From contig JAEMWC010001008.1 of the NCBI GenBank assembly GCA_016490735.1, forward strand, positions 26,001-90,000: a DNA stretch of 64,000 nt, given 5' to 3'. The notes below the pieces were generated by a model. It saw only the letters and a list, made by a program, of their open reading frames with translations, was not told the origin of the DNA and did no database searches. Position 1 is the first letter of the stretch. Every line of letters begins with the position of its first letter. This stretch comes from Pachyseris speciosa (Eukaryota > Cnidaria > Anthozoa > Scleractinia > Pachyseridae). Of this stretch, positions 36,101 to 48,331 are shown one piece after another. A program made the translations under genes and the position numbers.

Positions 36101-39100
36101 AAAAGCGTTATCAAAAATAAAAGATCAGTCCAAATATAAAAAACATATAAATTCGAAAAGTTTAAATAATTGATTGAGAATTGTATTAATTGAAACAACA
36201 TGTGCTACCATAATACTTCGTCGAAGTCGAAAAAAAAAATCGAAGTCGAGAAAATGGGGGAAAACGCTGACCAGCTTGGTCATATCAGCTTGCTGATTCA
36301 AATTGATTCAGATGTGATTAGGGCTTGATTGGGGCAACATTTTCAGAAATGGCGGCACGATGCCTACCTAACACTGGAGAGTTTTTCTTCTCCCTTGCTA
36401 GTCTGATAGAAAACGCTGAAAGACAGCTTAGTTCAGCATCTTATGACACCTCTGAATTTTTGCTTCGGTGCCTGGATGAGTATGAAAGAACGCTCTCAAC
36501 TTTACAGTCAAGAGTTGGGGAAAGCTACGGTAGTCTGCAAAATGTTATCATGGCAGACCTTACGTACCTTTTGGATCGTGTGTCCTTTCTTCGATCGCAT
36601 TTTGAGCAGCGACAATTTCTGGCTTGGGATAACGACTGTAGTTTAAGAGAAAGTGAACAAAGGAACGTGGGTTCTCTTGAAACTGAACAATCGCAGAACG
36701 AGTCGCCTGGCCGACCAAGGTTTGCAATCAGTCGCGAGCAGTTAGACGCTCTACACGGGGACTGCGGATTGCGCTGGAGCGATATTTCCAGAATGTTTGG
36801 TGTATCTACCAGAACACTGCGTCGTAGAAGACATGAACTGGGGATGCGAGTGGAAGGGAGAGAATTCACTCAACTCAGTGATATTCAACTTGATCATTAC
36901 ACTAGGCAGGCATTACAAGTTACCCCAGCTGCGGGTTTAAGGTTGGTCCAGGGGTATCTGAGACAGCATGGTTTGAATGTTCAAAGAATTCGTGTTCTCC
37001 TCTCTTTATGAAGAGTTGATCCAATCACTGCCACTCTAAGAAATGCAAGAAGGATCATTCGACGAGTTTATAACGTTCCTTCTCCCAATGCACTGTGGTA
37101 AGTGTATGGATGTGATCAGACCTACCAAATAACCGGCCACTTACTGTACCTCATTGATTATGAATAGAACCTGATAGACGCAAAATGTGTTAGCAGACGT
37201 CAGAAGTGGCTAGTTATTCTGAAATTAGTGTAGGAAATCGCATGACCTCAAGTGCAATTCGTGATTAATAGGTATGAGTGATTTTGAAAGTTATCAAAGG
37301 GGAGTACAATTTGAGAACTTTCAAAATCATGAGTATCTATTAATCACAAATGATATGAGGTCGTGCAATTTTTTAGTTATACATGTAACTTACCTTCAAC
37401 AAAATAATTAATTTTGAGATATTGTTGCCATCATGGAAACTTAAAAAGTACTCCTACTGAGTACTATTTGGGATTAATTACTACTCTTGACCAATCAGAA
37501 TTGAGTAATTTTGTTGAGTGTACTATAACTCCTAATTATTTAGCGAGGAATTCAGAACTACTTTGCACGTCCTAAATATCCTATCCCAAACTGCTTTTCT
37601 ATTGCCTCACTTTTGGGTGATAAAATTTGGGCAATCAAATGCTCCTATCACCAGTAGAAGTTAGGAAGAATGGCTAACACTTGCACACTCTTCATTTCTT
37701 TCACATCAGTAAGAGTACTCCACTCTGTCCCAGGTATTGTGGTGAGATATCAAAATGTAAGTGCAAGGAAACTACACATTTGCATCTATTACATCTCTTT
37801 GGAAGCCTCATCCCTCCTAGTCACAAAACTCTATTTGATAGATAATGGTTGCAGGTAAAAATATTTTAACCTGGGTTAAATCTCAATTCCCTTTGTCTCC
37901 CACCCCTAATTATTAATAATTAGGACTTTGATATTCAACCTAGGTTAAAATTTTTACCTGAATTTAATTCCTGCAACAGATACATCATTACATACAAGCA
38001 TGAGTAGAATTGTTTCCAATTAGAGGCCATAAACATCCTGGTCATGATTGATTGTTCCACTTTTGTAATATGTAAATTACTTATCAGGCAAGCTCATCAA
38101 AATGTGATCAGATTATAAATTATGTTCCCCGTGCCATCAAGAAATATGTCTTGTTTATATTAGCAGCATTTGTAAGTCTCCTTCCTGTGTTGTCTTGTCA
38201 CTTAGTATCCCTCTATAGGCACATTGATGGGAATCACAAATTGATTCAACCATACAGGATTGTCATCCATGGAGGGATTGACGGTTTTTCAAGACTTGTT
38301 GTGTATCTCAAAGCCTCAACAAACAATAGACCATCTACTGTGTTCAGTTATTTCCAGGAAGCAATCACAAGGTACAATCTTCCTTCTCGTGTCCGATGTG
38401 ATCTCGGCATGGAAAACATTGAGGCCTTGCGCACGGTGTTGGTTACCACGCGTAAACAACCCTTAGTATTTGACTTTCGCCCTAAATTTTGTCGCTAGAA
38501 CGCTAACTATTTCAATTGTCGCCTACAGATCCTTAACACTTATCATTTAAACAATTCAGGCCTACCTTTCCAGTTGACTTAAGTTCGCGTCATTTTAAGA
38601 AAACATGGAAATTGTCTTTACCACTTGCGCCTATATTTCTTTACTTCCGTCACATTTGAGGACAACGTTTGCATCATTTATCAGCGTTTCGATCGTGCAA
38701 GAAGCGTGCGTTTGGTTGGTTTGTATCGTTTGACAGGCAATTTCAAACGTGCGTTTCTTTCGTTTCAAGAGTTTGACATCGTGCGTTTCTATCCTTCCAA
38801 ACGTTTTTGGTTTGTTTCAAACGTTTCGAAGGTTTCAATCGATGTTTACACTGAACCTCGCACCGAAAATTAAAAGCCACTGAAGATTTTCTTCGCGTCC
38901 CAGCTCCAAAATATAAAAAAGAACCAGTTTCAACGTGAAATAAAACATAACTTAATTCAGAACCTTTGATAACACAGGGCACAAGAATTGAAGTGCTAAC
39001 TTTTGCTGCTGAAGTTAAGCTTAGAAAATTTTTTAAGATGCTGGGAATTTATAGTTTCATTCTTAATGAAATTTGATCGGCGAAGAAATCTGCTGCCTTG

Positions 39101-42100
39101 GACTTGACGAATGTTGTTGACTCTTTTTGTGTCATAGCGATTGTAATGTTTGGCAAAGCATTCAATCTGTATTTCTTTTACTTAACTTACCTGTTATTAA
39201 ACTTACCGGTATAACATTTTGATCGACTGCCTCGTTCAAAGACAAAATAAGAAATTTGTGTGACCGTGTCCTTTGGGAATTTAACAATGTAATTTCCTTG
39301 GCGCCGTTCCAACGTGACAGAAAATGTACATTCAACAACAAAGCACACTTGAAGAAGCGCCGGTTTGCGATGACATGCAGGGTATATTTTCCACAGAAGC
39401 GAAATTTATGAATGGAACGATATGTTGTATTGTGAAAAAAATTCAAGGTTTTGAGTTTTGGAACTGTTTGAAAAGAGGTATAATCGAAAGAGCTAAATTA
39501 ATTCCAGTTCGCGGGATAATTTCCCGGGAATTATCAGATCAATTAAAGGAATTTGCACAAATGAAACAAAGCTAAATTTATCATTTTGTACAATTATTTT
39601 TAGACTTTTATCGATGAAGTTAGACAGGAACCTCTCATACAACTGAAGTAATTTGCCTGGTTGTGAATTATATTTATATATGTACTGTACTACGGCGGAA
39701 TGATTAAGGATGATTGTGTAGATGAAACCGACAGCGAACGATTAAAAAGTTCCAAACGCTTGAAACGATTGAAACGCAGCTAAAAATAAGAAACGTTTGA
39801 AACGTTTGAAATGATTTGTTTTGCACGATTCACACGCTAAACTCTGCGAACCAAACGCATGATGCAAACGCCATGTACACGATAATTCCCATGGCTGGGA
39901 TCTCTTGCCGACGAACCCAAACATGTGACACTGAACTTGTCAAAGCCACTGCTTCATTATCAACTTGTTCAAAGTTTAATGCGACGGATGCGAAAGTTCA
40001 ATTAATGTGCATCTCAAAAAGGTAAGAATTAGTGTGATATTGTAGTAGGCCGCAATTTTAAGTGCAAATTTGTCCACCTTGTTTCTTCCGAATTTGAACA
40101 GTTTCGCGCGAACGTGTTTAAGTTTTTTTAATTTTTCACATGAAATAATAGGTTTTCTTGATAATTTCTTGTATACAGGTTCATGCACATAAAATTTAGT
40201 TTTAGTTTCTGTTTTTAAAGTTTCCAAATAGTTTCTACGTTTCTTGCTTTGGGCTGTTTTCTAGTGTCACACCTAATTTGTTACGCGCGTGGTAACCAAC
40301 ACTGTGCGCAAGGCCTTGAAGTGGGAAGATACATGCTGGAAGCAAGGGGACTAAATCGAGGTAGTATAATAACAGGTACATCTGTTCATAACCAGAGGAT
40401 AGAGAGACTTTGGAGAGATGTGAACAGAATTGTGGTGTCTTGCTTTCTCAACATCTTTTTGTATCTGGAGAACCACAATGTGCTAGATCCGTGCAATGAA
40501 GTACACCTGTACTGTCTTCACCTTGTATCTGGATTTGATTAATGACACTCTAAATGAATTTTCTGGGGAATGGAACAACCACCCAATAACGACTGAAGCC
40601 AACTATTCACCTCAACAGCTGTGGGTAAGAGGAATGATCTTACTGCAGGGTTTGCGCTCTTCTGCTGTTCAAGATGTTGTTGACCCCTCCAACTATGGAA
40701 TTGACGAAAGTGGTCCTGTTCCACAACAAGAAGATTGCAGAATTGTAGTTCCTCAGTCTGCTGTTTCATTAAGTGCAGATCAACTGCAACATGTCACAAG
40801 TGTTATTTTGGCATCAAGAGATGATTCTGGTAATGGGATTACCTCTTACCTTATGGCACTAGACACTGTAAATTCCTTCATTTATTAAATACTCGTCCAT
40901 TTGTTTCATCTAAATCCTGTCTACCAATGAGGTTATTTACTAACCTCTTGCATTGATCACTTTGCCCTTTCAATTTTAGGAGGACCTTGGGATGGATTGT
41001 GGGCTTCTGGTTGTGGTATATTTATAAGGTACATAACACAAGAGAACACATTACGTGCAACATGTAATGTAAAGTATGCCCACCATATTTATTATATCAA
41101 ATGGGACATGATAATTTCAATAACAACAAGTTTCTCTTACAACTTAGCTGGAACAATTCTGTAATGAGTTAACATTCCAGTAACAAAGCAGTTGTGCTGT
41201 TAACGAAAAATTAAGTGAAGAAAAATTAAAGTAAAACAACTTTTGTTAACAGCAACAATAACATGTAATAATTTGGGTATTAATTTCCCTAATCAGTTAC
41301 AATTTTAATAAAGTTTTTTTTTATTTTTTCTTACCAGTATGAATAACAAAATAATTATTGTCAAACTTCCAAAACTGAGAACATGAAACCATGTGTGAAA
41401 TGATCATGATTCATGCTTTGACTAATCACATGCAACCACAAGAAATTACTGAATTTACTGGGTTTGTATCAGTCACAGAACATTCTCATTTGCTCATCAG
41501 CCACGCCCATAACCCACATGCTGGCAATTTATGGCAACATTCATTGCCCTTTCAAATGACTCGTAACTGCTGTGGGCTAAAGGCAATTTTATTGTGTTGA
41601 AACATGACTCAGGATCTGGCAAGGTCCCCTTGTAAATCTGACTTTCACTGAATGCCCACAGCTGGGTAGATATGGATGTCCACATATAAACTGGACTAAT
41701 TCCTCCAACTTGGGCTTTAACCCAATACCAGACTCGGTACCATCAACCTTGTCACTGTCATCTGGTGAGAAAAAAAATTAAATCATGGTCATGTGGAAAA
41801 CTAGCCTCCTTCACAGCTGTTGTTTGTGTCGGTCCTGTTCTACCTCCCCACCAACGTCTGCTGAACCAAGCCAGAAATTCCATTCCCTTTGTGCCCAAGT
41901 ATCCAATCAGGAGGGAGTGTAGAACGGACACAAACAACGGCCACAAAGGAGGTTATGGAAACTTAGCCACCAAAACTTAAAAGCCACAATGTGATTGGTC
42001 AGTTCCTGGAATGGAATGTCCGGCTCGGTTCAGCGGACATTGGTGGGGAGGGAGAATAGGACCAAAACAAACAATGGCTGTGAAGGAGGCTAATGGACAA

Positions 42101-45100
42101 GCGACTCCTATTCAATCTTTGCTTAGCCTAATTGGACAGGCTCCTTAGCTTGGGGCAAACAAATAGCAAGTGGAGCAGCAAGTCAAGAGTGGTCTGGCCT
42201 GATCCACTTTTCTAATGCTTGCTGGTTTCTTTTCTCAACAGTCTATTTTTCCAAGATACTTGAAACATAGATGCTTCTACTTCAGTACAAAGATCACAAA
42301 AGTTGAATATTATTCAACTGATGCATTATTTGAACATTTTGCACAAAATAACCCTGATAACTACCTACAAATATTTTTTATAGTAATATTTGCGCACAAC
42401 TGTAGCTTGTAAGGAGAATTTCATTAAACATGTATCAAGGTTATATCATTTTGGTTCGGCTCAGCTAAGTGACAAGGCAATACAGCTATAATCCTGATTA
42501 AGTAGTAGTAATTTTCCATTACAAATATTAGATGTCAATCTCCACTGGGGCTGAATGACCCTGAATGGGTCAACATCAATAAACAATGTGGAACTACCCT
42601 CATCCCCATTGCTTTTTAGCGTTTTGATCCCTCCTACAAGATCTGCATGATAAAAAATTGACAGCTATCACAAGAACAGGAAAGAAATGTTGATAATGCC
42701 CCACAGAATACACAGACATAAATAGGTAGTTTCCAAAACATGGACAATTAGCTTTACCTTCAGAAAGGTATTTAACATACTGGCTAAACCATAATGAAAC
42801 TTCATGTTCTTGCGCAGATTGATTTGGTAAATACTCAAGACTGGAAAGCACATCACTTTTTGAAATAGACACATCGGATAGCAGGGGAAACACCACCGGA
42901 AGGCAGGCATCATTTGCTCTCAAAAGCTCTAGAATACCTAAAGTATTCAAGCCATCCATGAGATCAGAAATCTGGTCTCGTCTTGATTTAAAGACCTGAT
43001 GAAACAGAATGCATTGAATAGCTTCGCTTTTGTTTGCAAGACTGAGAGACTGATTACCAAAACCAGCTTGGTAGAGAAGCAACGATACATCATCTCGCAC
43101 TGCTAAGGTATTAAGTTCTTCTGCAACTTTGGCCCCTTGCAACTGAAAATAAAAGTCACAATCAACAATGGACATTAGTATCATAAAGTTTACCATTACG
43201 CCTCATGTTAATTAATATTCAGAAAAGAAATGTACATGAAAGTATTGACTGTCAAAACAAATCACTGGTGGTGAGTTTTGGCAGGTACTGATACTTTTTT
43301 AGCTCTTGGTTAGTAGGGCTTGTTTAGTTAATTTTACAATTTGTATTGTATGTTGCAATAATAATATTAAAATATTGCAAGGTCCAAGCATACAGATATT
43401 TCCTTCTTACATTGTTGAATCAATCAACACTTGTCTCTGAGCCCAATTCCAATACCTCATATTGTTCCTGCAGTATTGAACTGAGGATCCTTTAAAAAGG
43501 GTCACAGAAGTAAAATTTATTGCATCTCATTAATTACCTCAATACAAATATGTTTCACTTCTCTGTTTGCACAAACTTTCACTTACCGTAAAAGCTCTAT
43601 TAAGCCCCGGGGGGCTTATTTCATTTCAGGCCTTATTAACGGGGGGCTTATTGGAGAGGGGGGCTTATTTCAAATCACTGAACACACCGTTTTCATGTTA
43701 AATAGTTTCTGTAGAAATCTCCAACAATTCCAGTAAAACCTTATTATTTAATACCAAGCAGGAAACAGTATTGTGTGTTTTATTGCATATTTGTTTAAAA
43801 ACAAACCATCTGGGTCTCTAAAGTGTATTTCGTAAGAGGGAATAATTACAAAATATTGTGTCCCAAAAGAGGGGGGGAGGCTTATTAGAGAGGGGGGGCT
43901 TATTACAAAAAGCGATTTCCAAACAGGGGACTCATTAGAGAGAGAGAGAGAGAGAGGGGGGGGGGGGGGGGGCTTAATAGAGCTTTTATGGTATACACTA
44001 CCCCAAAACTGAACCTACCTGTATAACAGCCTGTTGAATGCTGTAATCAGGTATGTCTTCCATTGTCAAATGGCAACTTGCCATTTCCATGTTATCAGTT
44101 ACCATGTACTTTGTAAGAGCTCTGGAAACTCCAACCATTCCAAGGCCACCATGGACCACTGACATTGCTAGCAGTTGGCCCACGTACCGGAAATAACCAC
44201 TTTGGTGGAACTCCTCACTAATTACAGGTACCATGTGATCCTGTGCGCCTTCAAATAACACATAGCCACCAGATCCATCAGACAAAGCATGGGTAACAAG
44301 TGCAAAGAACTCTTTTGTCAGACCATCAGCATCAATACCTGCCTCACCAATAAAAGTGATGTCAGGTACTTTTGCTATGTCTAGTTCTCCACGCTTGAGC
44401 TTTTTGAAAAGGTCACGCATAAAGGTTGGAGAATTTCGATTGATAAATATGTCCTGCGAGCTTGACTTCACCACCCTTCTTTTGTGGAATTGTAGTGCTT
44501 CATGGGGTGACATGGTTCTAATGTTAAGAGGGAAGCTCTCTGCAATGCTTAAAGGGCTCATACTCTCAGAGGCATCTAAAGACAACAAACAAATGCAAGG
44601 AACATCAAAGTGTCTTAGTTGGTTTTCTGACTGTACTTTTAACAATAACTGTTTCTATAATGGGTGAATGCCCCAACACAAAGAATTCAAGTAAAGTTAA
44701 TGGCAGTCTCTATCTTTCCTGCCAAGCCATCATTATACCTCCTGCACTGTGAATAATCATTCATTAATTGAGAGTGGAAGTATAGCTGCTGCACACTCTG
44801 AGCTGAGGTTGACAACTAACTAGAGACATGGAAACCCAGATATGGGTAACTAATGCAGTAGAAGCGTCCAGATGTGGCAATATTAAGTCAAAACTTTGCA
44901 GATGTTTCTCTGGCCTGTTTCACTCTAGCATTTCAAGTTATCGTGCCAGTACATGTGTTCATCAGCCCACTCCTTAGAGTTTTGAGTTTAAAAAGAGAGT
45001 CTCAGTGTTTTTACACATTTATAAATACCTGTTGTGTTTGATAGTAATAGGTCAATGGCTTCTGCCAGATCTGAAGTCTGTGATACAGCATGTGCTATAG

Positions 45101-48100
45101 TTGCATGGTTGGAGTTTGGAAACATGACTCTGAGCTGATCTCTTACAAACTGAGGGCCAACTCCACTGCTAGGTGATGCACTGCATGTAGCCATGGAGGT
45201 AGGTGTGTTGAACTGGGCCATATTGTCAAGTGTGTTACATGCAGCAGTATTCTCCACAGTGTCATTCAAGGTAGTGTTGACAGGTGTACTAACTGTGGAA
45301 GTAGAAGTTGAAGAGTAGTTTGCAACAAACTGCCTTATATCTCTTGTTTGCCCTGGCTCAGGATCATCTGCAACATCTTCACTGTCTGATGCACACTAGG
45401 AAAGGGTTAAGAAAGGTTGTGAATAAAAAAAGTCCAATTATTTTGGTATTAAGCCACTAAACACACATGCACACGCACACAAATTCCAATCAAGAAATCA
45501 TAAGGTCTCAAGAGAATAACTATCATTTTGATCAACTTAAGAGGCCTTTTTTTGTCTTGGTTGAGCAACATGGGGTGTGACTATTTTTGAGAAAGGGAGC
45601 CCCTTTCTTTTTCTTGTGGTATACTTAATAACTCTTGCACAATGACTAACACAACAAACTGGTTTACAGTAATTATGGAATACTAACTTTTAAAGCACTT
45701 ACTTCCTCATTTGTTTCAATGTCCTGATTAGCACGGAGATAAATAGGACCAGTTCCCGTAATATGCTTCAGAACTTTGGCACTGGCTTCTTGGTCACCTG
45801 CCAGCCGGATAGGGTAAATGTTTGCGCCAGCACTCTTAACAAAATCGAAGCTATGGCAAGAAACAATCAGAGAGCTCTATGAGCCAGGGAAGTAGTGCAC
45901 GGACGATCGAGGCTTGTGAAAATACGCGTTTAAATTGCTTTACTTCAGATTGCAACCATAATTGGCACAAAACAGTTGTACTAAGATACATATCTTGTCT
46001 ATCTTAGGTTTGTTGTTATACTTAATGATAACAGCTTACAAAATTATCAAACTGATCACTTTCTCAGATTTTGAATCAAAGTGGGATCGGAATTTTATCA
46101 TCGTAGGAAGCAGATCTTATGTTCTTTCCAATCTTTAATCAATCTTTAATCATTAATGGGACATTGTTGATCACTGTGCAGCGAATATCGGTGGAAATAT
46201 GAGGAAAATTGTAAAATGACACCATTTGCTACACTGCCTAATGAAGAAAGGGTTAACAAGGTCGTGCGTACGAAAAGTACATCGATGAGAAACTTCTCAT
46301 CAGTGCTGAAATGAGTCGAACCTTTCTAACTAACATATTAATAAGCTTATAATTGAAGGGCTCGGAGCATAACCATCCTATGTCGAATTTTGAGTCGTTT
46401 TTCGATTTTGCTTGGATTTGTCTGAATTTCTGCATGTGAACTGCAATTCGATGGAAACACATTGTATGGTATTTTTTTGACTGATTCATCCAGAATAGAG
46501 AAATGCATTTTTTCTTACTAAGAAGATGTAATGCAACTTGCAAACCACTCCCATGGAAGGTTGGTTTCTTGGTGTACGTAAGAAAAAATGCATTTCTGGA
46601 TTCTGGATGAATCCGTCAAAAAAATACCATACAATGTGTTTCCATCGAATTGCAGTTCACATGCAGAAATTCAGACAAATCCAAGCAAAATCGAAAAACA
46701 ACCCAAAATTCGACATAGGATGGTTATGCTCCGAGGCCTTCAATTTAAACACCTTTAATTTACGGAAGAAAGCCACTCACCCAATTTCTTGACCAGATGC
46801 ATCTTTCAAAAAACTTGAAAATAGGCGTTGAATTTCCCGTCTCAGAGTGGCTTCGTTCCAATCCTTCAGAACAGGCCAGGCATCCACATACATCCCCCTG
46901 TTGATCAGAAAAGCTTTCATCCTCCCACGAGGAACCTTATTCCACGATGGGGAAGGCAAAAGACAAACATCTTTGGTGAACACTCGGTCGACCGCAGAAT
47001 TTTCATGGCGGCCGTTGCGCACAGTATAAAAGCGGCCAGACGCTGTTCGCCTATTCAAACTCTCCTGTCGCCCTCTCCTTCTCTGCCCACTACTACTTTC
47101 ACTATAATTATGCCTATTAGAAAATCCAGCAGCTAACTGAGATATTTCGCTGCAAGTACTGGTTCCAGGGCTTGTGCGAAGGGCGCTGGGTTGTTGCACT
47201 GGGCCACGAGGAATTTGAAACGCGTGATTTAGTTCCTCTGAGATACTCGTTGACTGAGAGTTTGCTGGGGGATTGGTTTGTGCAGCAGATGCTGGAGGCA
47301 TGTGTAAATTGGCCACAACCCTCCTAACAACCTCTTGAATGTCTATGTTCCTTTCCGCCATCGTGGACACGAAACATAAGTTTCCCGCCGAAAAACAGGG
47401 AGTCCCGGGAATCCCGGGTGACCGGATGACCAAGCTGGTCAGCGTTTTCCCCCATTTTCTCGACTTCGATTTTTTTTTTCCGACTTTGTCGAATCTGTTT
47501 TTCGACGAAGTATTATTGTAGCACGTGTTGTTTCAATTACAATATAATTCTCAATCAATTATTTGAACTTTTCGAATTTATATGTTTTTTATATTTGGAC
47601 TGATCTTTTATTTTTGATTACACTTTTCGATTTTTGACTAGATATTTTACCACTTGGATATTTTGTCCGCAATGGAACGCCATAATTTTCATTCTTAGTG
47701 AAATTTGATCGACGAAGAAATCTGCCACCTTGGACGCGACAAATGTTGTTGACTTCTTTGTGTCATAGCGATTGTAATGTTGACAAAGCATTCAATCTGT
47801 ATTTCTTTTACTTAACTTACCTGTTATTAAACTTATAACATTATTTTGATGGATTCACAGACAAAAGAAGAAATTTGTGTGACCGTGTCCTTTGGGATTT
47901 AACAATGTAATTTCCCTGGCGCCGTTCCGACGTGGCAGAAAATGTACATTCAACAACAAAGCACACTTGAAGAAGCGCCAGTTTGCGAAGGCATACTGGG
48001 TATATTTTCCACAGAAGTGAAATTTATGGATGAAACTATATGTTGTATTGTGAAAAAACTCAAGGTTTTGAGTTTTGGAACTGTTTGAAAAGAGGTATAA

Positions 48101-48277
48101 TCGAAAGAGCTAAATTAACTCCAGTTCACGGGATAATTTCCCGTGAATTATCAGATCAAGAAAATGCAAATGCAACAAAGCTAAATTTATCATTTTGTGC
48201 AATTATTTTTAGACTTTGTTCGATAAAGTTAGACAGGAACCTCTCATACAACTGAAGTAATTCGACTGGTTGTGAAT

Positions 48278-48331
<54 letters not shown>

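Larger units (their letters stand above)
36349..40888 (+). pseudogene. Integrase-type DDE transposase with N-terminal HTH, disrupted
   Basis: Exon 1 is 36349-37097; exon 2 is 38219-40888 apart from the inserted element (38423-40319 including one TSD). Removing the insertion gives 507 codons plus a 2-nt deficit. Order: helical N-terminus, an HTH-like segment ([20 protein letters not shown], about residues 145-170), then an rve-like core with WHIDGN (Asp 38226-38228), VRCDLGMEN (Asp 38400-38402) and HNQRIERLW (Glu 40402-40404), spaced about 34 residues as in D,D35E integrases. Lesions: in-frame TGA at 37009-37011 in L-(stop)-RVDP, probably from CGA; a 2-nt frameshift at 40521-40530 in HLV/YLDL; and the nested transposon. 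The last residues ([13 protein letters not shown]) end at a stop. It resembles multi-copy integrase core domain proteins of fish and cnidarians. Role inferred: transposition of this element. Confidence 0.85.
41497..47361 (-). pseudogene. HECT E3 ubiquitin-ligase-like gene with CUE motif, frameshifted
   Basis: Six exons: 47361-46781, 45850-45703, 45395-45029, 44575-44019, 43142-42758, 41761-41497. All are GT-AG and phases agree. Total 2303 nt is one short of 768 codons. The missing base maps to the G run 41626-41629 (minus strand), where the frame changes between VKVRFTRG and TLPDPE. Domains: N-terminal low-complexity and basic part; a CUE-type ubiquitin-binding motif in exon 3 ([15 protein letters not shown]...AIDLLL); HECT N-lobe in exon 4 ([37 protein letters not shown]); C-lobe in exon 6 ([15 protein letters not shown]) and the catalytic-cysteine motif [13 protein letters not shown] (Cys at 41602-41604). 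HECT enzymes pass ubiquitin through that Cys. It resembles G2E3-like HECT proteins that are numerous in fish and cnidarians. The role in the transposon is unknown. Confidence 0.85.

Noticed and set aside
36325..36348. Upstream start for the integrase at 36325
   Set aside because: The codon there is TTG; ATG at 36349 has a strong context and parallels the ATGGCGG start of the HECT gene.
37009..37011. Selenocysteine or programmed readthrough at TGA
   Set aside because: No SECIS-like element was evident and the gene carries two further lesions, so simple decay is likelier.
44356..44667. Plus-strand frame of 103 codons
   Set aside because: Shadow of HECT exon 4, which has clear HECT motifs on the other strand.
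46828..47136. Plus-strand frame of 102 codons
   Set aside because: Shadow of HECT exon 1.
47362..47433. Longer N-terminus for the HECT protein
   Set aside because: The extension starts at a non-ATG codon and has no conserved features; ATG at 47361 is preferred.
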